Below are positions 1-8,099 of a DNA stretch of 64,000 nucleotides, piece by piece (the first letter of the stretch is position 1; each line of letters starts with the position of its first letter). Location: contig NZ_JAAGNZ010000004.1 of the NCBI RefSeq assembly GCF_010747415.1, forward strand, positions 62,001 through 126,000, read 5' to 3'. The position numbers and the translations under genes were made by a program. The stretch comes from Spirosoma agri. Its GTDB lineage: Bacteria; Bacteroidota; Bacteroidia; Cytophagales; Spirosomataceae. The notes below the pieces were generated by a model. That model had not been told where the DNA came from, searched no databases, and worked only from the letters and a program-made list of their open reading frames with translations.

Positions 1-254
1 AAGCCGGTCTATTTGGGCGCTATTATCTTTGGAATGGCGGGTTCGTTGGCTTCACCGAAGTTGGTTTGTCGTACGGTCGTTTCCAGCAGCGATCTATATT
101 CGCTGACCCTCCCCTCGACTACCCTCTATACCGAACGACAAAGCTCAGTGCTGCATTTGGTCTGGCGTATCTGGTTGGGCGACGCGTGTCACTCGAAGGG
201 GTTTTTAAAGTTGGAAAAGCCAGTGGCACTGACTGGATTCAGCCCAGTCTTTAG
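1..254 (+). CDS. Outer-membrane beta-barrel protein, C-terminal fragment
   Basis: The gene enters from the left edge; the reading frame begins at base 3 and stops with TAG at 252-254, leaving about 83 residues. The visible part alternates polar and aromatic/hydrophobic residues (RYYLWNGGFVGFTEVGLSYG, then LSAAFGLAYLV and RVSLEGVFKVG), the pattern of antiparallel strands in a small outer-membrane barrel. Other readings of this stretch have no such periodicity. The start and any signal peptide lie outside the window, so the exact family cannot be named. Strand-like segments separated by short turns fit the OmpW/porin-like 'outer membrane beta-barrel' families common in Bacteroidota. This is inference from composition. 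Confidence 0.5.
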   Translation, partial: AGLFGRYYLWNGGFVGFTEVGLSYGRFQQRSIFADPPLDYPLYRTTKLSAAFGLAYLVGRRVSLEGVFKVGKASGTDWIQPSL

Positions 255-410
255 GGATCAATTAACTATTCACTCGGTCAGTGAGCTTTATCGATGGAGA
301 AAAACTATAGTGCTGTTTGCTTTCACTCTATTCTATACTAACGAGTATCAATGAGCTGATCCGGTAGAAATAATTAGTTATCAAACTGATTCATGAGTTA
401 ACAGGGCAAA

Positions 411-440
411 AAAAAACATGTCTGAGTAGACATGTTTTTC
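411..440 (-). terminator. Intrinsic terminator of the cold-shock gene
   Basis: A 12-bp perfect stem (412-423 with 428-439, AAAAACATGTCT against AGACATGTTTTT) closes a GAGT loop. Read on the minus strand it ends in a run of T residues. It lies about 30 bp past the stop codon of the cold-shock gene, as expected for its terminator. Confidence 0.85.
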
Positions 441-470
441 TTAACGATTGTACTGGTATATATCTTTCGA

Positions 471-662
471 TTAAGCCATTTCTACGTTTACGGCGTTTAA
501 GCCTTTCTTACCGCGTTCAACAGTGAATTTCACTTTGTCGTTTTCACGAATTTGATCGATTAGACCTGAAGCGTGGACAAAAATGTCTTCACCACCATCG
601 TCGGGATTAATGAAGCCAAAACCTTTGGTTTCATTAAAAAATTTTACAGTTCCTGTTTGCAT
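471..662 (-). CDS. Cold-shock protein (CspA family)
   Basis: A 63-residue single cold-shock domain, the normal length for Bacteroidota CspA-like proteins. The RNP1 motif KGFGFI (residues 13-18) and RNP2 motif DIFVH (26-30) are intact. The protein starts MQTGTVKFFNETKGFGF, the usual beginning of this family. Such proteins bind single-stranded RNA and DNA in the cytoplasm and act as RNA chaperones. The gene is monocistronic, with its own terminator downstream and a long upstream gap that could hold the structured leader typical of csp mRNAs. No specific leader element could be identified. The function call is firm; whether it is cold-induced cannot be told. Confidence 0.95.
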   Translation of the reverse strand: MQTGTVKFFNETKGFGFINPDDGGEDIFVHASGLIDQIRENDKVKFTVERGKKGLNAVNVEMA

Positions 663-1349
663 TTTATTTTAATTTAGGCCAAAGGACGGTACAACGAACC
701 ACAATTCCTAATCTAGTCTGAAAATTTATGTTGATTCATAGACGATGTAATAAATTCAGTCTAGCGTTCGAGCCTGGAAACGAAAGTTAAGAATGGTTTT
801 ATTGAGTATGGATGTAAGTAATAACCACTGATCATTTTAGGTTTATATCTAGTATATTAAATTAGTATGATGTGTTGGTTGTGCAGATTAGTCGTGGTAG
901 AATGCAATGACAGTGATTATACATTAACCTGTTTTGTTATGAAGAGAGGTTAGCAACATTGTACTACCTTTTCATGAACTGATCGCTTTTTGAAATATCG
1001 TTTCTAAGCATTTGTTTCATTCCAGGTGTACCAAATATCCAGATTGAATGTGTTCGTGCCTTAGGGGGCTCTAAAAACGCTTCTGTAGACTTTGCAATAG
1101 CCATTTTGGATTAGTCTAACACAGTTACTCAGTTTGTGACCTAACATGAAATCTCCACGATGAATAGGTAATCAACTTCCTTTAGGGACTTGACTAATAA
1201 AAACCAAGCCTCAAAAATCTGATAAAACTATTATCTCCATTGCTTCCAGCGAGTTAGAAATCACTGATCTTTTCCATTCTCAAAAAGAATCATTCTGTTT
1301 ATCATTTATCCTTTCTTAATTTATTGATAGACAAGTATTTATCTTTGAT
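663..1349. other. Gene-free AT-rich stretch
   Basis: No convincing reading frame on either strand, no tRNA-like fold and no clear repeat. It probably contains the csp promoter and leader near its left end and merges into the iteron region on the right. Confidence 0.6.
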
Positions 1350-2310
1350 ACTTTCAGAAATTGTATGATAAGAACTTACTAATCGATAAATTCTGTTGTC
1401 ATCAAATAATAGACTGCTGATAACCAGATATTTGCGTGTTAACTTTCAGAAATTGTATGATAAAAAATCGTATTCCTTTTATGGCAATATATTGAAAGTC
1501 AATAAGTTAACCATGTAACTTTCAGAAATTGTACGAAGTAAATGGCAACTCCTACTAATACAAATGCTTGAGAACGAGCGAACTATCATCTCGTTCATAA
1601 TTATTACATAATCAATCTAGTGCTGTTTTGACAAGCGTAGTGTAATGAAAATCAATTAGTTACGCGTTAACTTTCAGAAATTGTATGATAAGTTATTTAT
1701 GCCATAGTTAACCGTAATTGATTGTAGTTCAAGTAGCTATGTAATGGCCTCAAAAAAATAGCTCAATAATACTTACTATATAATACTCTATAAATCAATA
1801 TATTACGCGTTAACTTTCAGAAATTGTATGATAAATTATATGCAGTCGCATCCTACTGTATTTTCTCAAGTAGCTGACTATAAGTAAGTTATTGACTATT
1901 TGGTAGGTGCTTTTCAATTGTGCATCAACTTAGTATTTACTCATAAGTGTCTATAAATCAATAGATTGACTACTAACTTTCAGAAATTGTATGTTGCCGT
2001 GCGAATCAATTGTTATGTACAATAATGACTTTTTTGATTTTTTTCGAACTGTCTGATGTTGGTTTTTTTAGCTTCAACTACCCACAATCAAATATTGTGA
2101 ATCATTTTTTTTTAAATCTTTGATTATTTTGAGAGCCTCGTAAAACCCTGGCTTTTAGAGAGTTACGGGCCCTAACTTTCAGAAATTGTATGTTAACTTT
2201 CAGAAATTGTATGGTTAATTTCAGAAATTGTATGTGTTAACTTTCAGAAATTGTATGTGAATTAAGCCTTAACTTTCAGAAATTGTATGTCTACTTTCAG
2301 AAATTGTATG
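1350..2310 (+). repeat. Iteron array, probable replication origin
   Basis: Twelve same-strand copies of a 19-bp repeat, consensus AACTTTCAGAAATTGTATG, begin at 1350 (18 bp), 1441, 1517, 1669, 1812, 1975, 2174, 2195, 2216, 2239, 2271 and 2292. The first six are spread at 76-199 bp intervals. The last six are nearly tandem (mostly 21 bp apart, two helical turns) and end 27 bp before the rep start codon. The copies at 1517 (GTACG) and 2216 (TAATTTCAG) are variants. Iterons next to a Rep_3 initiator gene are the established hallmark of theta-replicating plasmid origins and of rep autoregulation. A very AT-rich segment at about 2030-2140, between the two sub-arrays, is a candidate unwinding region. 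Confidence 0.9.
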
Positions 2311-2318
2311 GTGGATAA
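2310..2318 (-). promoter_or_regulatory. Possible DnaA box
   Basis: GGTGGATAA, on the minus strand TTATCCACC, differs at one position from the canonical DnaA box TTATCCACA. It abuts the last iteron and precedes rep, where iteron origins often carry DnaA boxes. A single 9-mer with one mismatch is weak evidence alone. Confidence 0.4.
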
Positions 2319-2337
2319 GTTAGACTGACCGCTTCGT

Positions 2338-3279
2338 ATGATTAAAGGCAAAGGAAATGGCCGTAAAGGCAAAAATTCAAAGGTAGATCATACCCTGCTG
2401 TACCAGGGAAACAGTGTAACGGCAGCTCGTTACGAAATGAGTGAGTTACAGAAAAACCTGATGTACACTTTACAGGCTGCCATTCGACCGGACGATGGCA
2501 TTGACACGGTTTACACATTTCAGGTGCGCGAGATAATGACTGATCTCGATAGAGATCCCAATAATGGCTATAAAAACTTACAGGAAGCCACAAAGGGAAT
2601 GATGCAGGTCGTTTTCGAGATGTATGTGAACGGCCAGTTAATTCAGGTTAACCCTTTTTCCAGCGCGGTTTATGATTATGGAAAAGGTACAATTAGCCTC
2701 CGGGTTGATCCTAATATGCGTCCTTTGCTGACAGGCTTGACTGGAAATTATACAACTTTCGGAAAAGAGATGGCGATGCGTTTAACCGGTAAATATGCAA
2801 AACGGTTATACGAAATGTTTTCGCAGTGGAAGGATGTTGGTAACTTCCGAATAGGGATACTTGATCTGAAACACCGATTGAATCTGTACGACCCGGAGAC
2901 GCAGCAGGAAGAGTATAATATCACCAATTTTTTCCGGTTCGTACTTGATCCGGCGATTAATGAAATCAATCAACGTAGCGATTTGATAGTACGTTTTCGT
3001 CAGCATAAAACGGGTCGGAAAATTACAGACCTAACGTTTACAATTAAGCGAATCAGAATTGAGCAGGAGTTGTATCTGCCTGGTATTGATAGTGATACGG
3101 CTATACTGGCTGATCGACTCATGTCGCGATTTGGCTTACGTCCCGATCAGCGCGATCTGGTCTTGTCGAAGTTTGACATTCCAACGATCCGGAAAAAATT
3201 GGTAGAGATTGAAAAAAGGAACTCAACACGAGCCATTGATAACTGGGGGGCCTATACCGCTAAAGTATTCGATGTTTGA
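2338..3279 (+). CDS. Plasmid replication initiator protein (Rep_3 / RepB family)
   Basis: A 313-residue protein with a basic N-terminus (MIKGKGNGRKGKNSK) followed by two winged-helix-like halves typical of Rep_3 initiators. Recognisable segments are the early NSVTAARYEMSELQKNLMYTL block (about residues 24-45), the central LTGKYAKRLYEMFSQWKD block, and FRIGILDLKHRLNL leading to a second helix-rich domain. Rep_3 proteins bind iterons as monomers to open the origin and as dimers to repress their own gene. The start codon lies 27 bp after the last of twelve iterons, so origin and promoter overlap. No other gene is co-transcribed. The family assignment rests on the sequence pattern plus the iterons and is strong; host range and copy number cannot be read from it. 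Confidence 0.92.
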   Translation: MIKGKGNGRKGKNSKVDHTLLYQGNSVTAARYEMSELQKNLMYTLQAAIRPDDGIDTVYTFQVREIMTDLDRDPNNGYKNLQEATKGMMQVVFEMYVNGQLIQVNPFSSAVYDYGKGTISLRVDPNMRPLLTGLTGNYTTFGKEMAMRLTGKYAKRLYEMFSQWKDVGNFRIGILDLKHRLNLYDPETQQEEYNITNFFRFVLDPAINEINQRSDLIVRFRQHKTGRKITDLTFTIKRIRIEQELYLPGIDSDTAILADRLMSRFGLRPDQRDLVLSKFDIPTIRKKLVEIEKRNSTRAIDNWGAYTAKVFDV

Positions 3280-3694
3280 TTTTTCTGAATGAATTGAACG
3301 TCGGCTGTAATTATCGAAGAAACAAGCTGGTAGGTGAAAAGGTGAAACTAAAATAGTTCTATTTGCAGACAGCTCGACTATCAGTTGGTTAGCTATAAAA
3401 AGTGCTAGACTATAAACTTTTCTGATAAACACCAGTCGGGTCAACAGCGTTGAGCTAACATAGTGATACCAAATGCTGATAGCCAATCGATGACGCAGCA
3501 GAGAGCTCATGTAGTCATTTGCCTAGATACTATCAGCCATTATACATCAACTTGGTCAATCAGCAGAAACCGGCTAGAGTTAATCAACACAGATTATCAT
3601 TGTAGAAGGGAAAAATCCAAGCCCAATCAGGAGATAAGTATGGGGCGTTAGCTTTGTCTTTTAAGCCCTCATTTGTCTTTTTTTCGTGTTTAGT
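3280..3694. other. Gene-free stretch after rep
   Basis: No convincing gene, hairpin with T-run or repeat was seen. It separates rep from the metabolic cargo and should contain the promoter of the following oxidoreductase gene. Confidence 0.55.
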
Positions 3695-4732
3695 ATGTCT
3701 AAGGTTATTCAAGTTGGTTTAATTGGTTTTGGTCTATCAGGACGGTACTTTCATGCCCCGTTTTTGACGATCAATCCGAAGTTTCGCCTGAAGAAAGTCG
3801 CTAGTAGCCGTCCTGATGCGGTTCGTCAGTTTGATGCGTCGATTGAATGGGTCGCATCAACCGATGAGTTACTTGCCGATCCATCGATAGACCTTGTTTT
3901 CGTTTGTTCCCCCAATGAAACACACGTCGATTATGCCCGAAAAGCACTGGAGCATCAGAAGCATGTCGTTGTCGAAAAACCATTTGCATTATCCGAACAA
4001 GACGCGGTTCAGATACTAGCGTTGGCCCAGCGACAAGGTTGCCTGGTTACGGCTTATCAGAATCGGCGATGGGACGCTGATTTCCTAACGATAAAACGTG
4101 TTCTGGCGGAAGGTTCCCTCGGAACGCTTATTGAGTACGAAATTCGGTATGATCGGTTTACGCCCGTTTCTCCTGATTCACAGAACTGGAAAGAACAGCC
4201 GGGCATTGGCCGGGGTAACCTTTATAACCTCGGACCTCATTTACTGGATCAGGCCCTGCATCTATTCGGTAAACCGGATACAGTACAGGCCACGATTCGA
4301 AGCATTCGTCCAAATAGCCGGGTTACCGATTATTTGGATATAAAATTAGGGTATACGGATAAAGTGGTACGGGTCGAGTCCAGCTACATGGTTTACCATA
4401 ATCAGCCCCGGTATAGTCTGCATGGCACAGCCGGTTCGTTCATCAAAGGCGGCCTGGATGTGCAGGAGGAACGGCTTCGGCGGAACGAAATGCCGGATCA
4501 GGCCGATTGGGGTATTGAACCACAGGATCGATGGGGCACACTTTATCGAGATGGTCGGAGTGACGTACTGGAGAGTGAACGAGGTAATTACACCCCTTTC
4601 TATGACAACCTCTACGATGCGCTTGTGAATGGAGTCGAACCTGCGGTGACGCCATCCGACATTCAGCAACTTGCCCGCGTCATTGATCTGGCCATAGAAA
4701 GCAGCCAAACACAACGAACTGTCGCGTTTTAG
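3695..4732 (+). CDS. Gfo/Idh/MocA-family oxidoreductase, similar to scyllo-inositol 2-dehydrogenase (IolW/YvaA type)
   Basis: A 345-residue NAD(P)-dependent dehydrogenase. The N-terminal Rossmann fold shows VGLIGFGLSGRYFHAPFL, matching the GxGxxG-plus-FH.P.L start of Bacillus YvaA (IolW). The EKP signature follows in HVVVEKPFAL (about residues 95-104). The motif YQNRRWDADFLTIK and the GPHLLDQALHLFG catalytic region are also close to YvaA as remembered. Homologs oxidise inositol isomers or related cyclic or sugar polyols in the cytoplasm. An in-frame GTG nine bases upstream (3686) is a possible alternative start; ATG at 3695 gives the usual N-terminus. The gene stands alone and no inositol catabolism genes are adjacent, so the true substrate is open. 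Confidence 0.85.
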   Translation: MSKVIQVGLIGFGLSGRYFHAPFLTINPKFRLKKVASSRPDAVRQFDASIEWVASTDELLADPSIDLVFVCSPNETHVDYARKALEHQKHVVVEKPFALSEQDAVQILALAQRQGCLVTAYQNRRWDADFLTIKRVLAEGSLGTLIEYEIRYDRFTPVSPDSQNWKEQPGIGRGNLYNLGPHLLDQALHLFGKPDTVQATIRSIRPNSRVTDYLDIKLGYTDKVVRVESSYMVYHNQPRYSLHGTAGSFIKGGLDVQEERLRRNEMPDQADWGIEPQDRWGTLYRDGRSDVLESERGNYTPFYDNLYDALVNGVEPAVTPSDIQQLARVIDLAIESSQTQRTVAF

Positions 4733-4850
4733 AGGAGAATCAACAAGGAATATGCGAATGCTCCTGACATTGACGATCCGTTCCCCTGACCGACAATGAA
4801 GCAGAGCGGACCAGTCAATACCCGGCCAACGCTTATCGTGCTGTGCCTGA

Positions 4851-6989
4851 TCAACGCTTGCTGACCGACAATTTTTTGTTGCCCCCTTTGTACGTTAACC
4901 CTTCATTGTAATTGAATAAGGCATACCCCCCTCCTTCCTCATACCCTGGCACGTCTTCTTTCTGCTGCTGAACGGCGGCCTCTGAAGAGGGAGTGGTAAA
5001 GGGCATTTTACCTGTTGGGCTGAATTTGCCGGTTACAATGTCCAGCAGCGCATCGGAGGTCGTACCGAACGTAGCCAGTACACCTTTGATACCCGTATTA
5101 GCCTCTTTCCGGTAAATTTCGTCGATGACCCAGGGGTTGCTGTAATTAATGGCCACGATGGTCGGTTTTTTTGCCGCAAGTGCGTTGACGTAGGCAACGT
5201 CTATGGCGTTCTTTGATAAGGACAGGTAGATCGGCGAACCATCTGACGCAAACAGCGACTTGGCCGAAGGCTTCAGCCATAGCACGACCACGTCCGCTTC
5301 ATCAGGCGTAGCTACAAACGTAATTGGGTATTTTCCGTCGTTGATCGTGTAGCTGGTAGCCGCCGTCGCGCTACCCCCCGTTTTTGCCGCATTAGCGTCG
5401 AAATACACTTTCGTCTGGGGTTTAAGTGGTAATAAACCGGTCTCATTTCGCAGCAAAACGATGGACTTCCGATGGGCCAGGTCGGCTCGGGCCTGAAATT
5501 GCGCGTTTCCGACAAGACGTTCAGCAGCCGCTTCGTCCACGTAAGGATTTTCGAAAAGTCCCAGATTGAATTTTTCCAGCAGCAACCGCAACACCGAATC
5601 GTCAATTAGTTTGGTATCGACCGTACCACTTTTCACCGTGGCCAGTAGGTTGGCCGGGTCGGCTGTACCCGAGTAGAGGTTGACCCCTGCTTCCAGCGTT
5701 CGTTTGTACCGCTCCTGAATCGAGAGGTTTTCGGCACCCCAGGGCATCATTTCGATTGGACCCGTATCCGAATTGATGATGCCGGTAAACCCTAATTCGG
5801 TACGCAGCAGATCGTGGATGATAGCCCGGTTATACGCATAGGCAATGGGCTCAAACTTGGTATCAGCTGGCAGCGAATAATAGGGCATTATGGACGACGT
5901 ACCGGCTTTGATGGCGGCCTTGAACGGGATCAGGTTGTTCGCAAACTTACCGCCCGGAAAAACCTCTTTCTTTCCCCAGTCGAAATGGGGATCTTGTCCA
6001 CCCTCTCCAGAACCTCCCCCCGGAAAGTGCTTCGTTGTCACCGCTACCGAGCCAGCGCCGAGTGTTTTGCCCTGAAAACCATATACAATTTCGGTCATCA
6101 TCTGGCCGGCCCACTGGGCATCCTCCCCAAAAGTACCTTCAATCCGTTGCCAGCGGGGTTCCGTCGCTAGATCGGCCATGTACATATACCCTTTCCGCAA
6201 GCCTACTGCCGACCACTCCTGGCGTGCAATATCGGCAAACTCGCGAACCAGTTTCAGATCACGCATGGCTGAGAGGCCCAGTTCGCCGGGCCAGGCCGAA
6301 AAAACCGTCTTGCCCACGCTGGTGCCAATGGCAGCAGACGCGGTAATGTGGTTCCGTGGATTGGACGCAACAATCGCTGGAATTCCCAGACCGTCGCCTT
6401 CACACAGGGCTTGTAATTTATTGGCCCATTCCGCCGTGGTACGGGCACTCACGTTTGCCCGCAGGATGAAGTGACGAAGGTGGAACTGAGTTACGGCCTT
6501 GGTCGTACCCGCTGCGTTCATGATGGGCGTGGGCAGCGGCTTACGGGTGAACATGTTCTGACTGGCGACCAGATCCTCCTCGTTGAAATCGCTGGTAATG
6601 GGCTCTTTGGCAGTAGCCGTTCCGAACGATTGGTCATTTTTCAGGCGGGTCGTACTAATAAGCATGAAACCAACCTTTTGCTCCAGCGACATTTTAGTCA
6701 ACAAATCCCGACTCCGCTCCTGAGCTGATAACCGCCAGTCTTCGTATTTGTCAAGCTGACCATTACGATTCAGATCTTTAAATTTGAGACCGTCCTGCTC
6801 CAGCAGTTTAACCGATCGAACGCCCAGAGTTGGTTGCTCCCGTGCGGATGTCGACTGGCCTGTTGCCTGAAAGGCAAGTGCAATCAGAAACGCGGCTAGA
6901 CAACTCGTCACGGGTACCGACCTACGGCTAAACGTTGTATGACGTTGCGTTTCATCTGAGCAGGTCCTGATAGATTCGGAATGTAGCAT
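4851..6989 (-). CDS. Glycoside hydrolase family 3 protein, secreted
   Basis: About 712 residues with GH3 N- and C-terminal domains. Diagnostic segments are the GTFGEDAQWAGQM region, the TTKHFPGGG substrate-binding loop (KHF) and INSDTGPIEMMPWGAENLS, where the Asp of SDTG is the expected nucleophile. Ahead of the catalytic domain lies DLNRNGQLDKYEDWR, an EF-hand/dockerin-like calcium loop found in some secreted GH3 enzymes. A hydrophobic signal segment (CLAAFLIALAFQATGQ) places it in the periplasm or outside. The ATG at 6989 leaves a long pre-signal stretch; a GTG at 6911 would give a compact signal peptide and an ATG at 7052 a longer protein, so the start is uncertain. Likely a beta-glucosidase or beta-xylosidase-type enzyme; specificity cannot be read. 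Confidence 0.87.
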   Translation of the reverse strand: MLHSESIRTCSDETQRHTTFSRRSVPVTSCLAAFLIALAFQATGQSTSAREQPTLGVRSVKLLEQDGLKFKDLNRNGQLDKYEDWRLSAQERSRDLLTKMSLEQKVGFMLISTTRLKNDQSFGTATAKEPITSDFNEEDLVASQNMFTRKPLPTPIMNAAGTTKAVTQFHLRHFILRANVSARTTAEWANKLQALCEGDGLGIPAIVASNPRNHITASAAIGTSVGKTVFSAWPGELGLSAMRDLKLVREFADIARQEWSAVGLRKGYMYMADLATEPRWQRIEGTFGEDAQWAGQMMTEIVYGFQGKTLGAGSVAVTTKHFPGGGSGEGGQDPHFDWGKKEVFPGGKFANNLIPFKAAIKAGTSSIMPYYSLPADTKFEPIAYAYNRAIIHDLLRTELGFTGIINSDTGPIEMMPWGAENLSIQERYKRTLEAGVNLYSGTADPANLLATVKSGTVDTKLIDDSVLRLLLEKFNLGLFENPYVDEAAAERLVGNAQFQARADLAHRKSIVLLRNETGLLPLKPQTKVYFDANAAKTGGSATAATSYTINDGKYPITFVATPDEADVVVLWLKPSAKSLFASDGSPIYLSLSKNAIDVAYVNALAAKKPTIVAINYSNPWVIDEIYRKEANTGIKGVLATFGTTSDALLDIVTGKFSPTGKMPFTTPSSEAAVQQQKEDVPGYEEGGGYALFNYNEGLTYKGGNKKLSVSKR

Positions 6990-7342
6990 AAGGAGTAGAC
7001 GGGGTATGCCTTTTGTGCTGGCGCTTAGGAGTGAGCGATCCGTGACAGTCAAGTTCCGCTCGTGTACTAAAGTGCCTGAGTATCCGCTTCTAACTATGAC
7101 TCAATAAACTCTTATCGACCCCTCCCCTACGGACGAAACACAATGTAGTGATTAGTAAAATTTTTCCTCACTTCTGGATAGTATGACCAGGACTTCCGGT
7201 CCGATGTAGAGAATTTATTCACCGAATAAGGAGGCAGCGCCAAACAGATCGAATCGCGGGTAGTTAGCTAGATACTAGCTATCGGAAAGGCACCCTTTCT
7301 GCACATACCACAGGGTAAGTCTGTGGCAACTTATCAAATATA

Positions 7343-7900
7343 GTGAGCGAACTGGAAAAAATGCTGGCGGGTCAGTTGTACCTGGCGAATGATGATATGC
7401 TTGTGGCGATGCGGGCCCGCGCTCGTGCCTTGTTCACGCACTACAATCAAACGCTCAATACGGATCAGGCAACCCGAACGGAAATTCTAACAGCATTGCT
7501 GGGTAAAGCGGGGCAACCGGTTGATATTCAGCCGCCTTTTTATTGTGACTACGGAACGCACATTCATCTGGGCGAAAACGTGTTTATCAATTATAACTGC
7601 ACCATTCTGGATTGTGCCTCCATAACGATCGGGAACAACGTCTTTATGGGACCAAACGTCAGCCTGTATGCCGCAACCCACCCTGTCGTGGCCAGTGAGC
7701 GTATTAAAGGTCCGGAATTGGCTCAGCCCATTACGATCGGTGACAATGTCTGGCTCGCGGGCAATGTGATCGTCTGTGCCGGTGTCACGATCGGGGCCAA
7801 CACAACGATCGGAGCAGGCAGCGTCGTCACCCGCGACATTCCGGCGAACGTGCTGGCAGCTGGAAATCCGTGTCGCATCATTCGCTCACTGGCAGACTAA
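7343..7900 (+). CDS. Sugar O-acetyltransferase (Maa/LacA family)
   Basis: A 185-residue left-handed beta-helix acetyltransferase. The N-terminus MSELEKMLAGQLYLAND matches the Maa/LacA opening (EKMLAGELY.A.DPEL), which supports the GTG start at 7343 over the internal ATG at 7361. Hexapeptide repeats run from about residue 70 to the end, and the active-site region YAATHPV contains the conserved catalytic His. The C-terminus VLAAGNPCRIIR is the standard acetyl-CoA-binding tail. Known members transfer acetyl groups from acetyl-CoA to maltose, glucose or galactosides in the cytoplasm, possibly detoxifying unmetabolised sugars. It is divergent from the GH3 gene across a 350-bp promoter region, so a shared sugar signal is possible but unproven. 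Confidence 0.92.
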   Translation: MSELEKMLAGQLYLANDDMLVAMRARARALFTHYNQTLNTDQATRTEILTALLGKAGQPVDIQPPFYCDYGTHIHLGENVFINYNCTILDCASITIGNNVFMGPNVSLYAATHPVVASERIKGPELAQPITIGDNVWLAGNVIVCAGVTIGANTTIGAGSVVTRDIPANVLAAGNPCRIIRSLAD

Positions 7901-8031
7901 ATGGAGTAGTTGCTGTTCGTCTTCTTTTGACACAAGTTACAAGTCGGGTAGCGAGCATGCCGTGTCTAAACGGCTACCAACTCCTGCTATATCCAAATGG
8001 GTAGGGCTGATTCTATCACTCAATATCGAAT

Positions 8032-8088
8032 AAAGCGAAAAGCCGGAACGCCATAGAGACATACTGTGGCGTTCCGGCTTTTCGCTTT
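8032..8088. terminator. Bidirectional terminator
   Basis: A 22-bp perfect stem (8032-8053 with 8067-8088) closes a 13-nt loop, with A-rich and T-rich flanks on either side. It sits between two convergent genes, the acetyltransferase (+) and the heme-binding protein (-), and can end transcription from both. Confidence 0.88.
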
Positions 8089-8099
8089 CTTTTGTTACC

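Noticed and set aside
13-354. Alternative 113-residue frame at the left edge
   Set aside because: Its composition is poor, while another frame (ending at 254) reads as beta-barrel strands.
1350-2310. Direct repeats taken as a CRISPR array
   Set aside because: The repeats are 19 bp, intervals vary from 21 to 199 bp and no cas gene is present; adjacency to a Rep_3 gene makes them iterons.
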